Part shown: piece by piece, positions 8,951 through 16,555 of the stretch | Layout: each line of letters opens with the position of its first letter | Numbering within the stretch: position 1 is the first letter of the stretch | Assembly (NCBI GenBank): GCA_963747595.1 | Contig: CAVVFO010000002.1 | Location: forward strand, 806,001-870,000 | Source of the DNA: Oleiagrimonas sp963747595 | GTDB taxonomy: Bacteria; Pseudomonadota; Gammaproteobacteria; Xanthomonadales; Rhodanobacteraceae | Direction: 5' to 3' | Length of the DNA: 64,000 nt | The notes under the pieces: model-generated | Seen by the model: only the letters and a program-made list of their open reading frames with translations | Told to the model about the DNA's origin: nothing | The model's database searches: none | Translations under genes and position numbers: made by a program

Positions 8951-9575
8951 GACGCTTTCCCCGCCTCCACTGTCCCGCCGCCAGCAACAGGTGCTGGATT
9001 TCGTGCGCCGCCACGTGCAGGCGCACGGGCTGCCGCCGACCCTGCGCGAGATCGCCGACGCGCTGGGATTTTCCAGTCACAGCTCGGCACAGACCTGCGT
9101 CACCTCGCTGGTGCAAAAAGGCGCGCTGGAGCGCTCGCCCCGGCACCGCGGGCTGCGTCTGCCCGCATCGACACCCCCGCACGCATCGGGATTCGAGCTG
9201 CCCCTGATCGGCCGCGTCGCTGCCGGTGCGCCGATCCTGGCCACCGAACACGTCGAGCGTCAGGTGGAGGTGGACCCCGCCCTGTTCCGCCCGCGCGCCG
9301 ACTACCTGCTGCGCGTGCTCGGTTCCAGCATGTGCGAGGCCGGCATCCTGGATGGCGACATGATTGCCGTCCACCGCACGACGCAAGCCGAGGACGGCCA
9401 GATCGTAGTCGCGCGCGTGGAGGACGAGGTCACCGTCAAACGTATCAAGAAGCAGCGCGATCGCATCACCCTGCTGCCTGCCAACCCCGATTTCCAGCCC
9501 ATCGTCATCGACGCCGGCATCGGCGATGGCTTTGCCATTGAAGGCCGCTGCGTCGGCGTCATCCGGAGTCTTTGA
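8949..9575 (+). CDS. lexA2: LexA-family SOS repressor (LexA2) of the mutasome cassette
   Basis: A 208-residue LexA. The N-terminal winged helix starts LSRRQQQVLDFVRRH and contains PPTLREIADALGFSSHSSAQ. The autocleavage site is A92-G93 in GRVAAGAP. The Ser-Lys catalytic dyad is S127 (GSSM) and K164 (VTVKR). Damage-activated RecA would trigger self-cleavage and release target genes. The gene heads the imuA-imuB-dnaE2 cassette. I chose ATG 8949 rather than ATG 8931 because the upstream start lies inside the operator palindrome and adds only RTFVR. No Shine-Dalgarno sequence precedes 8949, so the mRNA may be leaderless. Its presence usually means a second LexA elsewhere in the genome. Confidence 0.9.
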   Translation: MTLSPPPLSRRQQQVLDFVRRHVQAHGLPPTLREIADALGFSSHSSAQTCVTSLVQKGALERSPRHRGLRLPASTPPHASGFELPLIGRVAAGAPILATEHVERQVEVDPALFRPRADYLLRVLGSSMCEAGILDGDMIAVHRTTQAEDGQIVVARVEDEVTVKRIKKQRDRITLLPANPDFQPIVIDAGIGDGFAIEGRCVGVIRSL

Positions 9576-9743
9576 TCCGGACTATCCATGAATCACGCAC
9601 GCCCTTCACTTGTCCCCTGGATCCGCACAGGTTTCCGTTCAATCGGCCATGTTCCCCGCCATGGCCTCGATCACGAAAACCCACGTACATCCAATGATCT
9701 GCGCGACCCTCGCGCGTATGCACGAATCATCCGGAGCAAAGCC

Positions 9744-10382
9744 ATGCCCGACGCACTTGCCAGCATCCTGCAACACCCCGCCATCTGGCGCCGTGCCACT
9801 CCGTCCATGGCGCGCCAGCGGGCCCAGCCCACCGGCCTGCCCGAACTGGATGCGCAACTGCCCGGCAGCGGCCTGCCGCAGGGCGCGCTCAGCGAAATCC
9901 TGTTTCCCGCGGACGGCCTGGGAGAACTCGGCCTGCTGATGCCGGCCGTGGCCGCACTGACCGCGGCCCGTCGCCGCGTGGTACTGATTGACCCGCCGTA
10001 CATTCCCTATGCGCCGGCATTGGCCGCCGCCGGCGTGGATTTGCACTACCTCAATGAACTGCGCGTTGACGGGCCCGAAGCCTCCTGGAGCATGGAGCAA
10101 TGCCTGCGCTCGGGCTGCTGCGGCGCCGTCATCGGCTGGCTGCCCGATATCGACTATCGCCGCCTGCGTCGCCTGCAGCTGGCCGCCGAGACCGGCGACG
10201 CCATCGCCGTGCTGTACCGAGACGCACGGCACGCCGCGCACACCAGCCCGGCGGCGCTGCGCCTGCACGTCGAGACATCGGGGCATGACAGCTGCGTGCA
10301 AATCCTGAAATCCCGTGGCCGTTTCCAGGACCATGCCGTCACCGCCCTGCCCCGCGGCCACCTGTTGCCCCGCTCCGCCTGA
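9744..10382 (+). CDS. imuA: Translesion mutasome protein ImuA (RecA/SulA-like)
   Basis: A 212-residue protein with the ImuA/RecA-like core: GLPELDAQLPGSGLPQGALSEIL, then VAALTAARRRVVLIDPP and YAPALAAAGVDLHYLNELR, followed by a conserved stretch RLRRLQLAAETGDAIAVLYR. The P-loop is degenerate, as in other ImuA proteins. ImuA works with ImuB and DnaE2 in SOS mutagenesis and is thought to modulate RecA. ATG 9744 follows GGAGCAAAGCC; the frame is open further upstream but without family similarity. Length and C-terminus look complete. The gene normally abuts imuB, but here an IS110 element lies between them. Confidence 0.85.
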   Translation: MPDALASILQHPAIWRRATPSMARQRAQPTGLPELDAQLPGSGLPQGALSEILFPADGLGELGLLMPAVAALTAARRRVVLIDPPYIPYAPALAAAGVDLHYLNELRVDGPEASWSMEQCLRSGCCGAVIGWLPDIDYRRLRRLQLAAETGDAIAVLYRDARHAAHTSPAALRLHVETSGHDSCVQILKSRGRFQDHAVTALPRGHLLPRSA

Positions 10383-10399
10383 ACCCGGAGGTTCAGATA

Positions 10400-10439
10400 T
10401 AGGGCGGATCCGTCGCTGACGCTCCTTGATCCACCCTTG
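10400..10439. repeat. Partial REP unit, copy C
   Basis: TAGGGCGGATC is joined to the loop CGTCGCTGACGCTCCTT and GATCCACCCTT, giving a single shortened unit of the GTAG-headed family. It lies between the imuA stop and the noncoding end of the IS110 element. Confidence 0.65.
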
Positions 10440-10440
10440 T

Positions 10441-10745
10441 ATGTTGGCTTTGCCCGTATTTTCACCCCCATTCACAAGCAAGAGAGAGTGGGCCTGTGTC
10501 AGCTGGAGATGCGACCCAGCATGATGCATGGTGTTCCAGTTCCCGGGTAGGCCGTACCACCCTGGAGGCGAGATGATCTCGACCTCGTACGTAGAGCGGC
10601 CCCCCGCCTCATCGCCCACCGCGTGGAGTATCCGGAAGCCGGTTCAATGTGAGCCGGACTTCGCATCACAAGGTCGCAGCGGCATCAAATGCGAGGTCGG
10701 GGAGCCTGAGAACATTCTTGCGCATATCCAGCGAGGTGTCAGTCC
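10441..10745 (+). ncRNA. Noncoding left end of the IS110 element, expected bridge (seek) RNA region
   Basis: IS110-group elements are known to encode a structured guide RNA in the noncoding end upstream of the transposase, with loops that pair to target and donor DNA. Here about 300 bases lack a gene, are GC-rich and contain several short self-complementary tracts. I did not fold it or identify the loops, so the RNA's presence follows from the family, not from a demonstrated structure. Confidence 0.4.
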
Positions 10746-11744
10746 ATGAGCACGACATATGTCGGTATCGATATCGGAGCCAAATCGGCCGTGATGGCGT
10801 GGCGCGCACACGAGCGCACGCTGGGCACGACATCGTTCAAGCAGACGGTGACCGGACACGCCGAACTGGTCAAAAAACTGCACACACTCAAGCCCACGTG
10901 CGTGGTGCTCGAAGCAACCGGGGTGTACTACTTTGACCTGGCTCTTGCGCTGATGCAGGCCTCCTTGCCGGTGGCCGTCATTAACCCGCGCAGTTACCAC
11001 CACTTTGCCAAGTTGAAGCTAACGCAGACCAAGACCGACGCGACAGATGCCGCCTTGCTGGCCGAGTACGGCCAATGCCTGAAACCCACGCTTTGGGTGG
11101 CTCCAGAGCCACATCACTTGACCCTGCGTGACATCGGCCGTCAACTCAATCGGATTGTGGCTGCGCGCACCCAAGCCAAGAACCGACTCCATGCACTGCG
11201 CGCTCGACACGGCACGCTGCCCCTGTTGCTGGACGATGAGGTGGAGGCCATCGACACGTTTGATGCGCGCATTGCACGGTTGACCGCAGCGGCCATGGAG
11301 CAGATCCGCGCGTCGAGCGAGTTGACCGCCCACTACACGCACCTGTTTGCCGCCAAGGGAATTGGCCAGACATCGGCGATCGCCCTGTTGGCCGAGCTGT
11401 GCGTCTTGCCGCGTGACCTCAAGGCTCCGCAAGTGAGTCGCCATGCCGGGCTGGACGTGCGCATCGTGCAGTCCGGGACCAGCGTGCACAAAGCGCCACG
11501 GCTGAGCAAGGCCGGCAATGCGTATCTGCGCAGCGCGCTGTACATGCCTGCCCTGAGTGCCTCCGCCCACGATCCGCGCGCCCATGCCTTCTACGTGGCT
11601 CTGCAAGGCCGCGGCAAGAAGAAGATGCAGGGTATCGCCGCCATCATGCGCAAATACCTCACCGGCGCTTGGGCCTGCATGCGCAACAATGAACCCTTCG
11701 ACTCCATCAAGCTGTTCAGCGATATTCACGTCGCTGATGCTTGA
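10746..11744 (+). CDS. IS110-family transposase (DEDD recombinase)
   Basis: A 332-residue transposase with the two-part IS110 layout. The N-terminal RuvC-like DEDD domain shows D9 in VGIDIGAKS, E56 in VVLEATG and D98/D101 in KTDATDAALLA. A coiled middle region carries RNRIVAARTQAKNRLHALRAR-like helices. The C-terminal Tnp_20 domain includes GIGQTSAIALLAEL (helix-hairpin-helix) and the serine candidate S254 in KAPRLSKAGNAYLR. All key residues are present and the frame is intact, so the enzyme may be active. It moves DNA by RNA-guided recombination rather than classical DDE chemistry. Confidence 0.93.
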   Translation: MSTTYVGIDIGAKSAVMAWRAHERTLGTTSFKQTVTGHAELVKKLHTLKPTCVVLEATGVYYFDLALALMQASLPVAVINPRSYHHFAKLKLTQTKTDATDAALLAEYGQCLKPTLWVAPEPHHLTLRDIGRQLNRIVAARTQAKNRLHALRARHGTLPLLLDDEVEAIDTFDARIARLTAAAMEQIRASSELTAHYTHLFAAKGIGQTSAIALLAELCVLPRDLKAPQVSRHAGLDVRIVQSGTSVHKAPRLSKAGNAYLRSALYMPALSASAHDPRAHAFYVALQGRGKKKMQGIAAIMRKYLTGAWACMRNNEPFDSIKLFSDIHVADA

Positions 11745-11858
11745 CCGGAAACAGAGTATCTACGCCGCTGGCGTTGATGACAGGCCGGTCGCGAGAGGGC
11801 CGACTGCAGTGAACGATGCGTGGCGTACCGAGGAAACTGTCTGTATCGAGCATCCGTC

Positions 11859-13265
11859 ATGTTGTGGGCCTGCCTTCATTTTCCCGATCTCGCCTTCGCC
11901 GCCGCCTTCGATGGCCTGGTCCATGAACGGCCGCGCGCACTGATCGACGGCCCGCCGCAGCGGCGCTGCATCGTGCGCGCCGATGCCGCTGCCCGCCAGT
12001 TGGGAGTCACAGCTGGCCAGAAACTGGCCGCCGCGCAGGTGCTGAGTCCGACACTGCAGGCCCTGCCTCGCAACGCCGCCAGGGAACAGGCGCTGCTGCA
12101 GGAAACGGCCGCTTTCGGCTATCGCTTCAGCGCGCAGGTGAGCCTGGCACCGCCCCAATCCGTGCTGCTGGAAATCGGTGCCAGCCTTGCCTTGTTCGGT
12201 GGCTGGCCTGCCCTGCAGCGGCGGCTGCAGGGCGAACTGAGCGACATGGACCTGTGCTTCCGGCTGAGCGCCGCCCCCACGGCTGGCGCCGCCTGGCTGC
12301 TTGCACGCCACCAGCATGAGGTGTGCATCACGCAGGATGTGCCGCTGCAAAGAATGCTGGCGCAGTTGCCCCTGGCACACGGCGGCCTGAGCGGGACCTG
12401 TGTGGCGATGCTGCACGACATGGGCTTTCGTCACCTGCGCGACATCTTCCACCTGCCGCGTCCGGAACTGGAGCGGCGCATCGGTCGCGAGGCCATGCAC
12501 TGGCTGGATCGCCTGCGGGGTCTGGCCCCGGACGCCCTGGAGACATGGCGCCCGCCGGACCGTTTTTCGCAACGTCTCGAATTCGATTTCGAGGTCCGCG
12601 GCGGTGCGCCCCTGCTGTTCTCCCTGCAGCGCCTGACCCGTGCCCTGGCGCACATGCTCACGGCCCGCGACGGCGGCGTGCAGCACATGACGCTGGTGCT
12701 GGAACATGAAGGCAATGCGTGTACCCACGTATCCCTGGAACTGGCAACACCGCAGCGCGATGCCGCCATGCTGTTCGATCTGGCACGCACCCGTCTCGAA
12801 CGGGTCACTCTGACTGCCGCGGTGCGCGCCCTGCGCCTGGAGGCGCGTCACCTGCCGACGTTTCATCCCGAGCGCCGCGACCTGTTCGACCCCGTGTGCG
12901 GCGAAGGTCTGGACTGGCCCACACTGTGCCAACGCCTGACCACGCGGCTGGGCCCAACAGCGCTGCGCCAGCTGGAACCGGTCTCCGAGCACCGCCCTGA
13001 ACGCGCCTGGCGCCACGGCACCCCTGGATCTCCGGCAGCCCGCGAAGACCGCCCCCGGCCGCTGTGGCTGCTGCCCCGCCCCCGCGTGCTGCGCGGCTCG
13101 CTCCACATACTCAAGGGCCCGGAGCGTCTGGAAAGCGGCTGGTGGGACGGTGACGACATGCGCCGCGACTACTACGTGGTGCAAACCGCCCATGGCCAGC
13201 TCGCCTGGGCCTGCCGCGTCGCCGGTCAGGCCGATGGCTGGATGCTGCACGGATGGTTTGCATGA
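11859..13265 (+). CDS. imuB: ImuB, Y-family polymerase-like mutasome protein
   Basis: A 468-residue ImuB. The N-terminus MLWACLHFPDLAF and the block AARQLGVTAGQKLAAAQVL are typical, and the little-finger-like and C-terminal regions continue with HDMGFRHLRDIFHLPRPELERRIG. ImuB resembles DinB but lacks the catalytic acidic residues of active Y-family polymerases. It acts as the hub that links ImuA, the beta clamp and DnaE2. ATG 11859 starts exactly at the conserved MLWAC; the frame is open slightly upstream through former IS-flank sequence. The stop overlaps the dnaE2 start (ATGA), so the two are co-translated. With IS110 upstream, its expression may no longer depend on the lexA2-imuA promoter. 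Confidence 0.9.
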   Translation: MLWACLHFPDLAFAAAFDGLVHERPRALIDGPPQRRCIVRADAAARQLGVTAGQKLAAAQVLSPTLQALPRNAAREQALLQETAAFGYRFSAQVSLAPPQSVLLEIGASLALFGGWPALQRRLQGELSDMDLCFRLSAAPTAGAAWLLARHQHEVCITQDVPLQRMLAQLPLAHGGLSGTCVAMLHDMGFRHLRDIFHLPRPELERRIGREAMHWLDRLRGLAPDALETWRPPDRFSQRLEFDFEVRGGAPLLFSLQRLTRALAHMLTARDGGVQHMTLVLEHEGNACTHVSLELATPQRDAAMLFDLARTRLERVTLTAAVRALRLEARHLPTFHPERRDLFDPVCGEGLDWPTLCQRLTTRLGPTALRQLEPVSEHRPERAWRHGTPGSPAAREDRPRPLWLLPRPRVLRGSLHILKGPERLESGWWDGDDMRRDYYVVQTAHGQLAWACRVAGQADGWMLHGWFA

Positions 13266-16200
13266 AGAGCGCTCATCCCGCATACGCCGAACTGCACTGC
13301 CTGAGCACTTTCAGTTTCCAGCGCGGCGCGTCCAGCGCGCGGGAACTGTTCGCACGCGCCGCGGAACTGGGTTACACGGCGCTGGCGATCACCGATGCGT
13401 GCTCGCTGGCTGGCATCGTGCGCGCATGGGATGCCGCGCGCGAATTCGGCGTGCGCCTGATCGTGGGCAGCGAACTGCGCCTGGAAGACGGCACCTGTGT
13501 GGTGCTGCTGGTGGAAGACCACACCGGCTACACCGAACTGTGCCGATTGATCACGCTGGGTCGCAGTCGCGCCGACAAGGGAAACTACCATCTGCATCGC
13601 CACGACCTCGAATCGCTGCCATCCGGACTTTGCCTGCTGTGGTGCCCCGGTTCGCTGTCCGCGACATCGGCAGCGACCCTTGACGATCAGGCACGCTGGA
13701 TCACGCAATACTTTTCCGGCCGCGCCTGGATTGCTGCCGAGCTGCATCGCGGACCCGATGATGCCGGCGACCTGCGCACGTTGCGCGCGCTGGGCCAGCG
13801 CCACAATTTGCCGCTGGTCGCAGCCGGCGACGTGCACATGCACGTGCGCCAGCGGCGCGCGCTGCAGGACGTGCTCACGGCCATTCGCCTGCGTACGCCG
13901 CTGGCGCAGGCCGGCACCGCGCTGTTGCCCAATGGCGAGCGCCATCTGCGCCGCCGAGAAATCCTCGCCACGCTGTATCCGCCCGAGCTGTTGCAGGAAA
14001 CGCAGCGCGTCGCCTCACGCTGCCAATTTCGCATGGAAACCCTCGATTACACCTACCCGAACGCACTGGTCCCGCAGGGCCGCACGCCTGCAGCTCATCT
14101 GCGCCAGCTCACCTTGAACGGTGCCAGGATGCGTTGGCCCGATGGCGTGCCCGACAGCGTTGCCGTTCAGATCGAGAAGGAACTCGCCCTGATCGCCGAC
14201 AAACGCTATGAACCGTTCTTCCTCACCGTGGAAGACATCGTGCGCTACGCGCGCAGCCGCGACATCCTCTGCCAGGGCCGCGGCTCGGCGGCCAATTCGG
14301 CGGTGTGCTACTGCCTGGGCATCACTTCGGTGCCGCCGGACAAGGTGGATCTGCTGTTCGAGCGCTTCATTTCCAAACAGCGCGACGAGCCGCCGGACAT
14401 CGACGTGGACTTCGAGCACGAGCGCCGCGAGGAAGTGCTGCAATACGTGTTCGCCAGATACGGCCGCGACCGCGCGGCGCTGGCGGCCACGGTGATCAGC
14501 TACCGCGGCAAGAGTGCGGCGCGTGACGTGGGCCGGGCGCTGGGATTTTCCGAGGACCAGCTGGAACAACTCGCCGCCGTGTTCGCGCACGGCCACGGCG
14601 AGGTGCCGATCGCCGAACGCCTGCGCGAGCGCGGCTTCGATCCGGAGAGCCGCAGCGTGCGCCAGCTGATCGTCCTGGTCGAGCAGCTCATCGGTTTTCC
14701 GCGCCACCTGTCGCAGCATGTCGGCGGCTTCGTCATCTCCGAGCAGCCGCTGAACCAGCTGGTGCCGGTGGAGAAAGCCGCGATGGCCGGACGCAGCGTG
14801 ATCCAGTGGGACAAGGACGACCTGGAATCGCTGGGCCTGCTGAAAGTGGATTGCCTGGCGCTGGGCATGCTGACCTGCCTGCGCAAGAGTTTCGCCCTGC
14901 TGCGTGCACACCACGGCATCGACATGAACCTGGCACAGGTCCCGCCGGATGACGCGGCCACCTACGCCATGATCCGCGACGCCGACACCATCGGCACCTT
15001 CCAGATCGAGTCGCGCGCGCAGATGTCCATGCTGCCGCGCCTGAAGCCGTGCTGCTATTACGACCTGGTGGTGCAGGTGGCGATCGTGCGCCCGGGGCCG
15101 ATCCAGGGTGGCATGGTGCATCCGTATCTCGAGCGCCGCCGGCACCCTCCGCAGGACATCATCTACGCTTCGCCGGCGGTGAAACGCGTGCTGGGACGCA
15201 CGCTTGGCGTCCCCATTTTCCAGGAACAGGTCATGGCACTGCTGCAGGCCGTGGCCGACTTCAGCGCCGACGAGGCCGACGATTTGCGCCGCTCCATGGC
15301 CGCCTGGAAGCGTCGCGGCGGCGTGGAAAAATTCGAGCCGCGCATCCGCACGCGCATGACCGCCAACGGCTACAGCGCCGAATACGCCGAGCAGATCATC
15401 AGCCAGATCCGCGGCTTCGGCAGCTATGGCTTCCCGGAATCGCACGCAGCCAGCTTTGCCATGCTGGCCTACGCCTCGTGCTGGCTGAAATGCCACCACC
15501 CGGCGCTGTATGCATGCGCGTTGCTGAATTCACAGCCGATGGGCTTCTACGCACCCGCACAGATCGTGCAGGACCTGCGCCGTCATGGCGTCGAGGTGCG
15601 CGCCGTGGACGTGCAGCGCAGCGACTTTGACTGCACGCTGGAATCTCACGCTGACGGCGCCCCCGCGCTGCGTCTGGGACTGCGCCAGGTCAACGGTGTC
15701 TCCCCGGACATGGCCTTGCGTATCCGCACCGCGCGCCAAAGCGCGCCGTTTGCCGATCTGGCCGATCTTTGCCGGCGCGCCGATCTGGGCCGCGCCGAGC
15801 GCCAGCGGCTGGCACGCGCCGGCGCCCTGCGCCAGCTCAGCGGACATCGCCATCGTGCCTACTGGGACAGCGCCGGCATCGAGCGCGCCTCGCCGCTGTT
15901 CTCCGGCACCGCCGTACGCGAGGCCCCTGTATCGCTGCGTCCGCCATCGCTGGCCGATGATGTGCTCGCCGACTACGCCACCCAGGGCCTGTCGCTGCAG
16001 CGCCATCCCGTCGCCCTGGCACGCCAGGCGTTGCGCCAACGCCGCATGCAGCGCGCCGTGGACCTGTCGCACATGACCGACGGCAGTCACGTGCATACCG
16101 CGGGTCTGGTCACGGTCCGCCAGCGACCGCAGACCGCCAGCGGCGTCACCTTCGTCACCCTGGAAGACGAAACCGGGCAGACCAACGTGGTGATCTGGCG

Positions 16201-16366
16201 CCGCCTTGCCGAACGCCAGCGCCGCGTGCTGCTGGAATCGGTGCTGCTGGGCATCAGCGGACGGTTGCAGGAAAGCGAAGGCGTGCGGCACCTGATCGCC
16301 CATCGCCTGCACGACCTCAGCGCGCTGCTGCCCGACCTGACCTCGCAATCGCGCGACTTCCACTGA
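13262..16366 (+). CDS. dnaE2: Error-prone DNA polymerase DnaE2
   Basis: A 1034-residue C-family polymerase. The N-terminal PHP domain begins YAELHCLSTFSFQRGASS and contains LGYTALAITDACSLAGIVRA. The palm follows with CQGRGSAANSAVCYCLGIT and the metal-binding acidic block PPDIDVDFEHERREEVLQY. A C-terminal OB-fold segment (VTLEDETGQTNVVIWR) and a short tail typical of DnaE2 close the protein. It performs mutagenic translesion synthesis with ImuA and ImuB after DNA damage. The ATG at 13262 overlaps the imuB stop by four bases; an in-frame start nine bases upstream is less likely. A REP pair follows the stop. Confidence 0.93.
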   Translation: MKSAHPAYAELHCLSTFSFQRGASSARELFARAAELGYTALAITDACSLAGIVRAWDAAREFGVRLIVGSELRLEDGTCVVLLVEDHTGYTELCRLITLGRSRADKGNYHLHRHDLESLPSGLCLLWCPGSLSATSAATLDDQARWITQYFSGRAWIAAELHRGPDDAGDLRTLRALGQRHNLPLVAAGDVHMHVRQRRALQDVLTAIRLRTPLAQAGTALLPNGERHLRRREILATLYPPELLQETQRVASRCQFRMETLDYTYPNALVPQGRTPAAHLRQLTLNGARMRWPDGVPDSVAVQIEKELALIADKRYEPFFLTVEDIVRYARSRDILCQGRGSAANSAVCYCLGITSVPPDKVDLLFERFISKQRDEPPDIDVDFEHERREEVLQYVFARYGRDRAALAATVISYRGKSAARDVGRALGFSEDQLEQLAAVFAHGHGEVPIAERLRERGFDPESRSVRQLIVLVEQLIGFPRHLSQHVGGFVISEQPLNQLVPVEKAAMAGRSVIQWDKDDLESLGLLKVDCLALGMLTCLRKSFALLRAHHGIDMNLAQVPPDDAATYAMIRDADTIGTFQIESRAQMSMLPRLKPCCYYDLVVQVAIVRPGPIQGGMVHPYLERRRHPPQDIIYASPAVKRVLGRTLGVPIFQEQVMALLQAVADFSADEADDLRRSMAAWKRRGGVEKFEPRIRTRMTANGYSAEYAEQIISQIRGFGSYGFPESHAASFAMLAYASCWLKCHHPALYACALLNSQPMGFYAPAQIVQDLRRHGVEVRAVDVQRSDFDCTLESHADGAPALRLGLRQVNGVSPDMALRIRTARQSAPFADLADLCRRADLGRAERQRLARAGALRQLSGHRHRAYWDSAGIERASPLFSGTAVREAPVSLRPPSLADDVLADYATQGLSLQRHPVALARQALRQRRMQRAVDLSHMTDGSHVHTAGLVTVRQRPQTASGVTFVTLEDETGQTNVVIWRRLAERQRRVLLESVLLGISGRLQESEGVRHLIAHRLHDLSALLPDLTSQSRDFH

Positions 16367-16371
16367 GCCCC

Positions 16372-16494
16372 GCGTAGGGCGGATCAAGGAGCGTAGCGAC
16401 GGGTCCGCCTGCTTGCGGGAAGATAGGGTTGTTACCGGCAAGCCGGCGGATCCGTCCCCCGGATCAAGTCCGGGGTCCTTGATCCGCCCTACGC
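16372..16494. repeat. REP pair (BIME), copy D
   Basis: GCGTAGGGCGGATCAAGGA at the left faces TCCTTGATCCGCCCTACGC at the right. The right loop is enlarged by CCCCCGGATCAAGTCCGGGG, a second small hairpin. It lies between dnaE2 and the FUSC gene. Confidence 0.88.
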
Positions 16495-16555
16495 GACCCT
16501 TTTTGTAGGTGCGTATCTTCGAAGATGGTCGTGGACGGGCGCTGCATGCCGCACA

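Larger units (their letters stand above)
10441..11790 (+). mobile_element. IS110-family insertion sequence between imuA and imuB (approximate ends)
   Basis: The element holds one transposase gene (10746-11744) with about 300 noncoding bases in front and a short tail behind. This long upstream noncoding part matches the IS110 group; in the IS1111 group the noncoding part lies after the gene. IS110 elements have no clear inverted repeats and make no obvious target duplication, so the ends given here are estimates. The insertion separates two genes that are adjacent in most imuA-imuB-dnaE2 cassettes. Confidence 0.8.
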
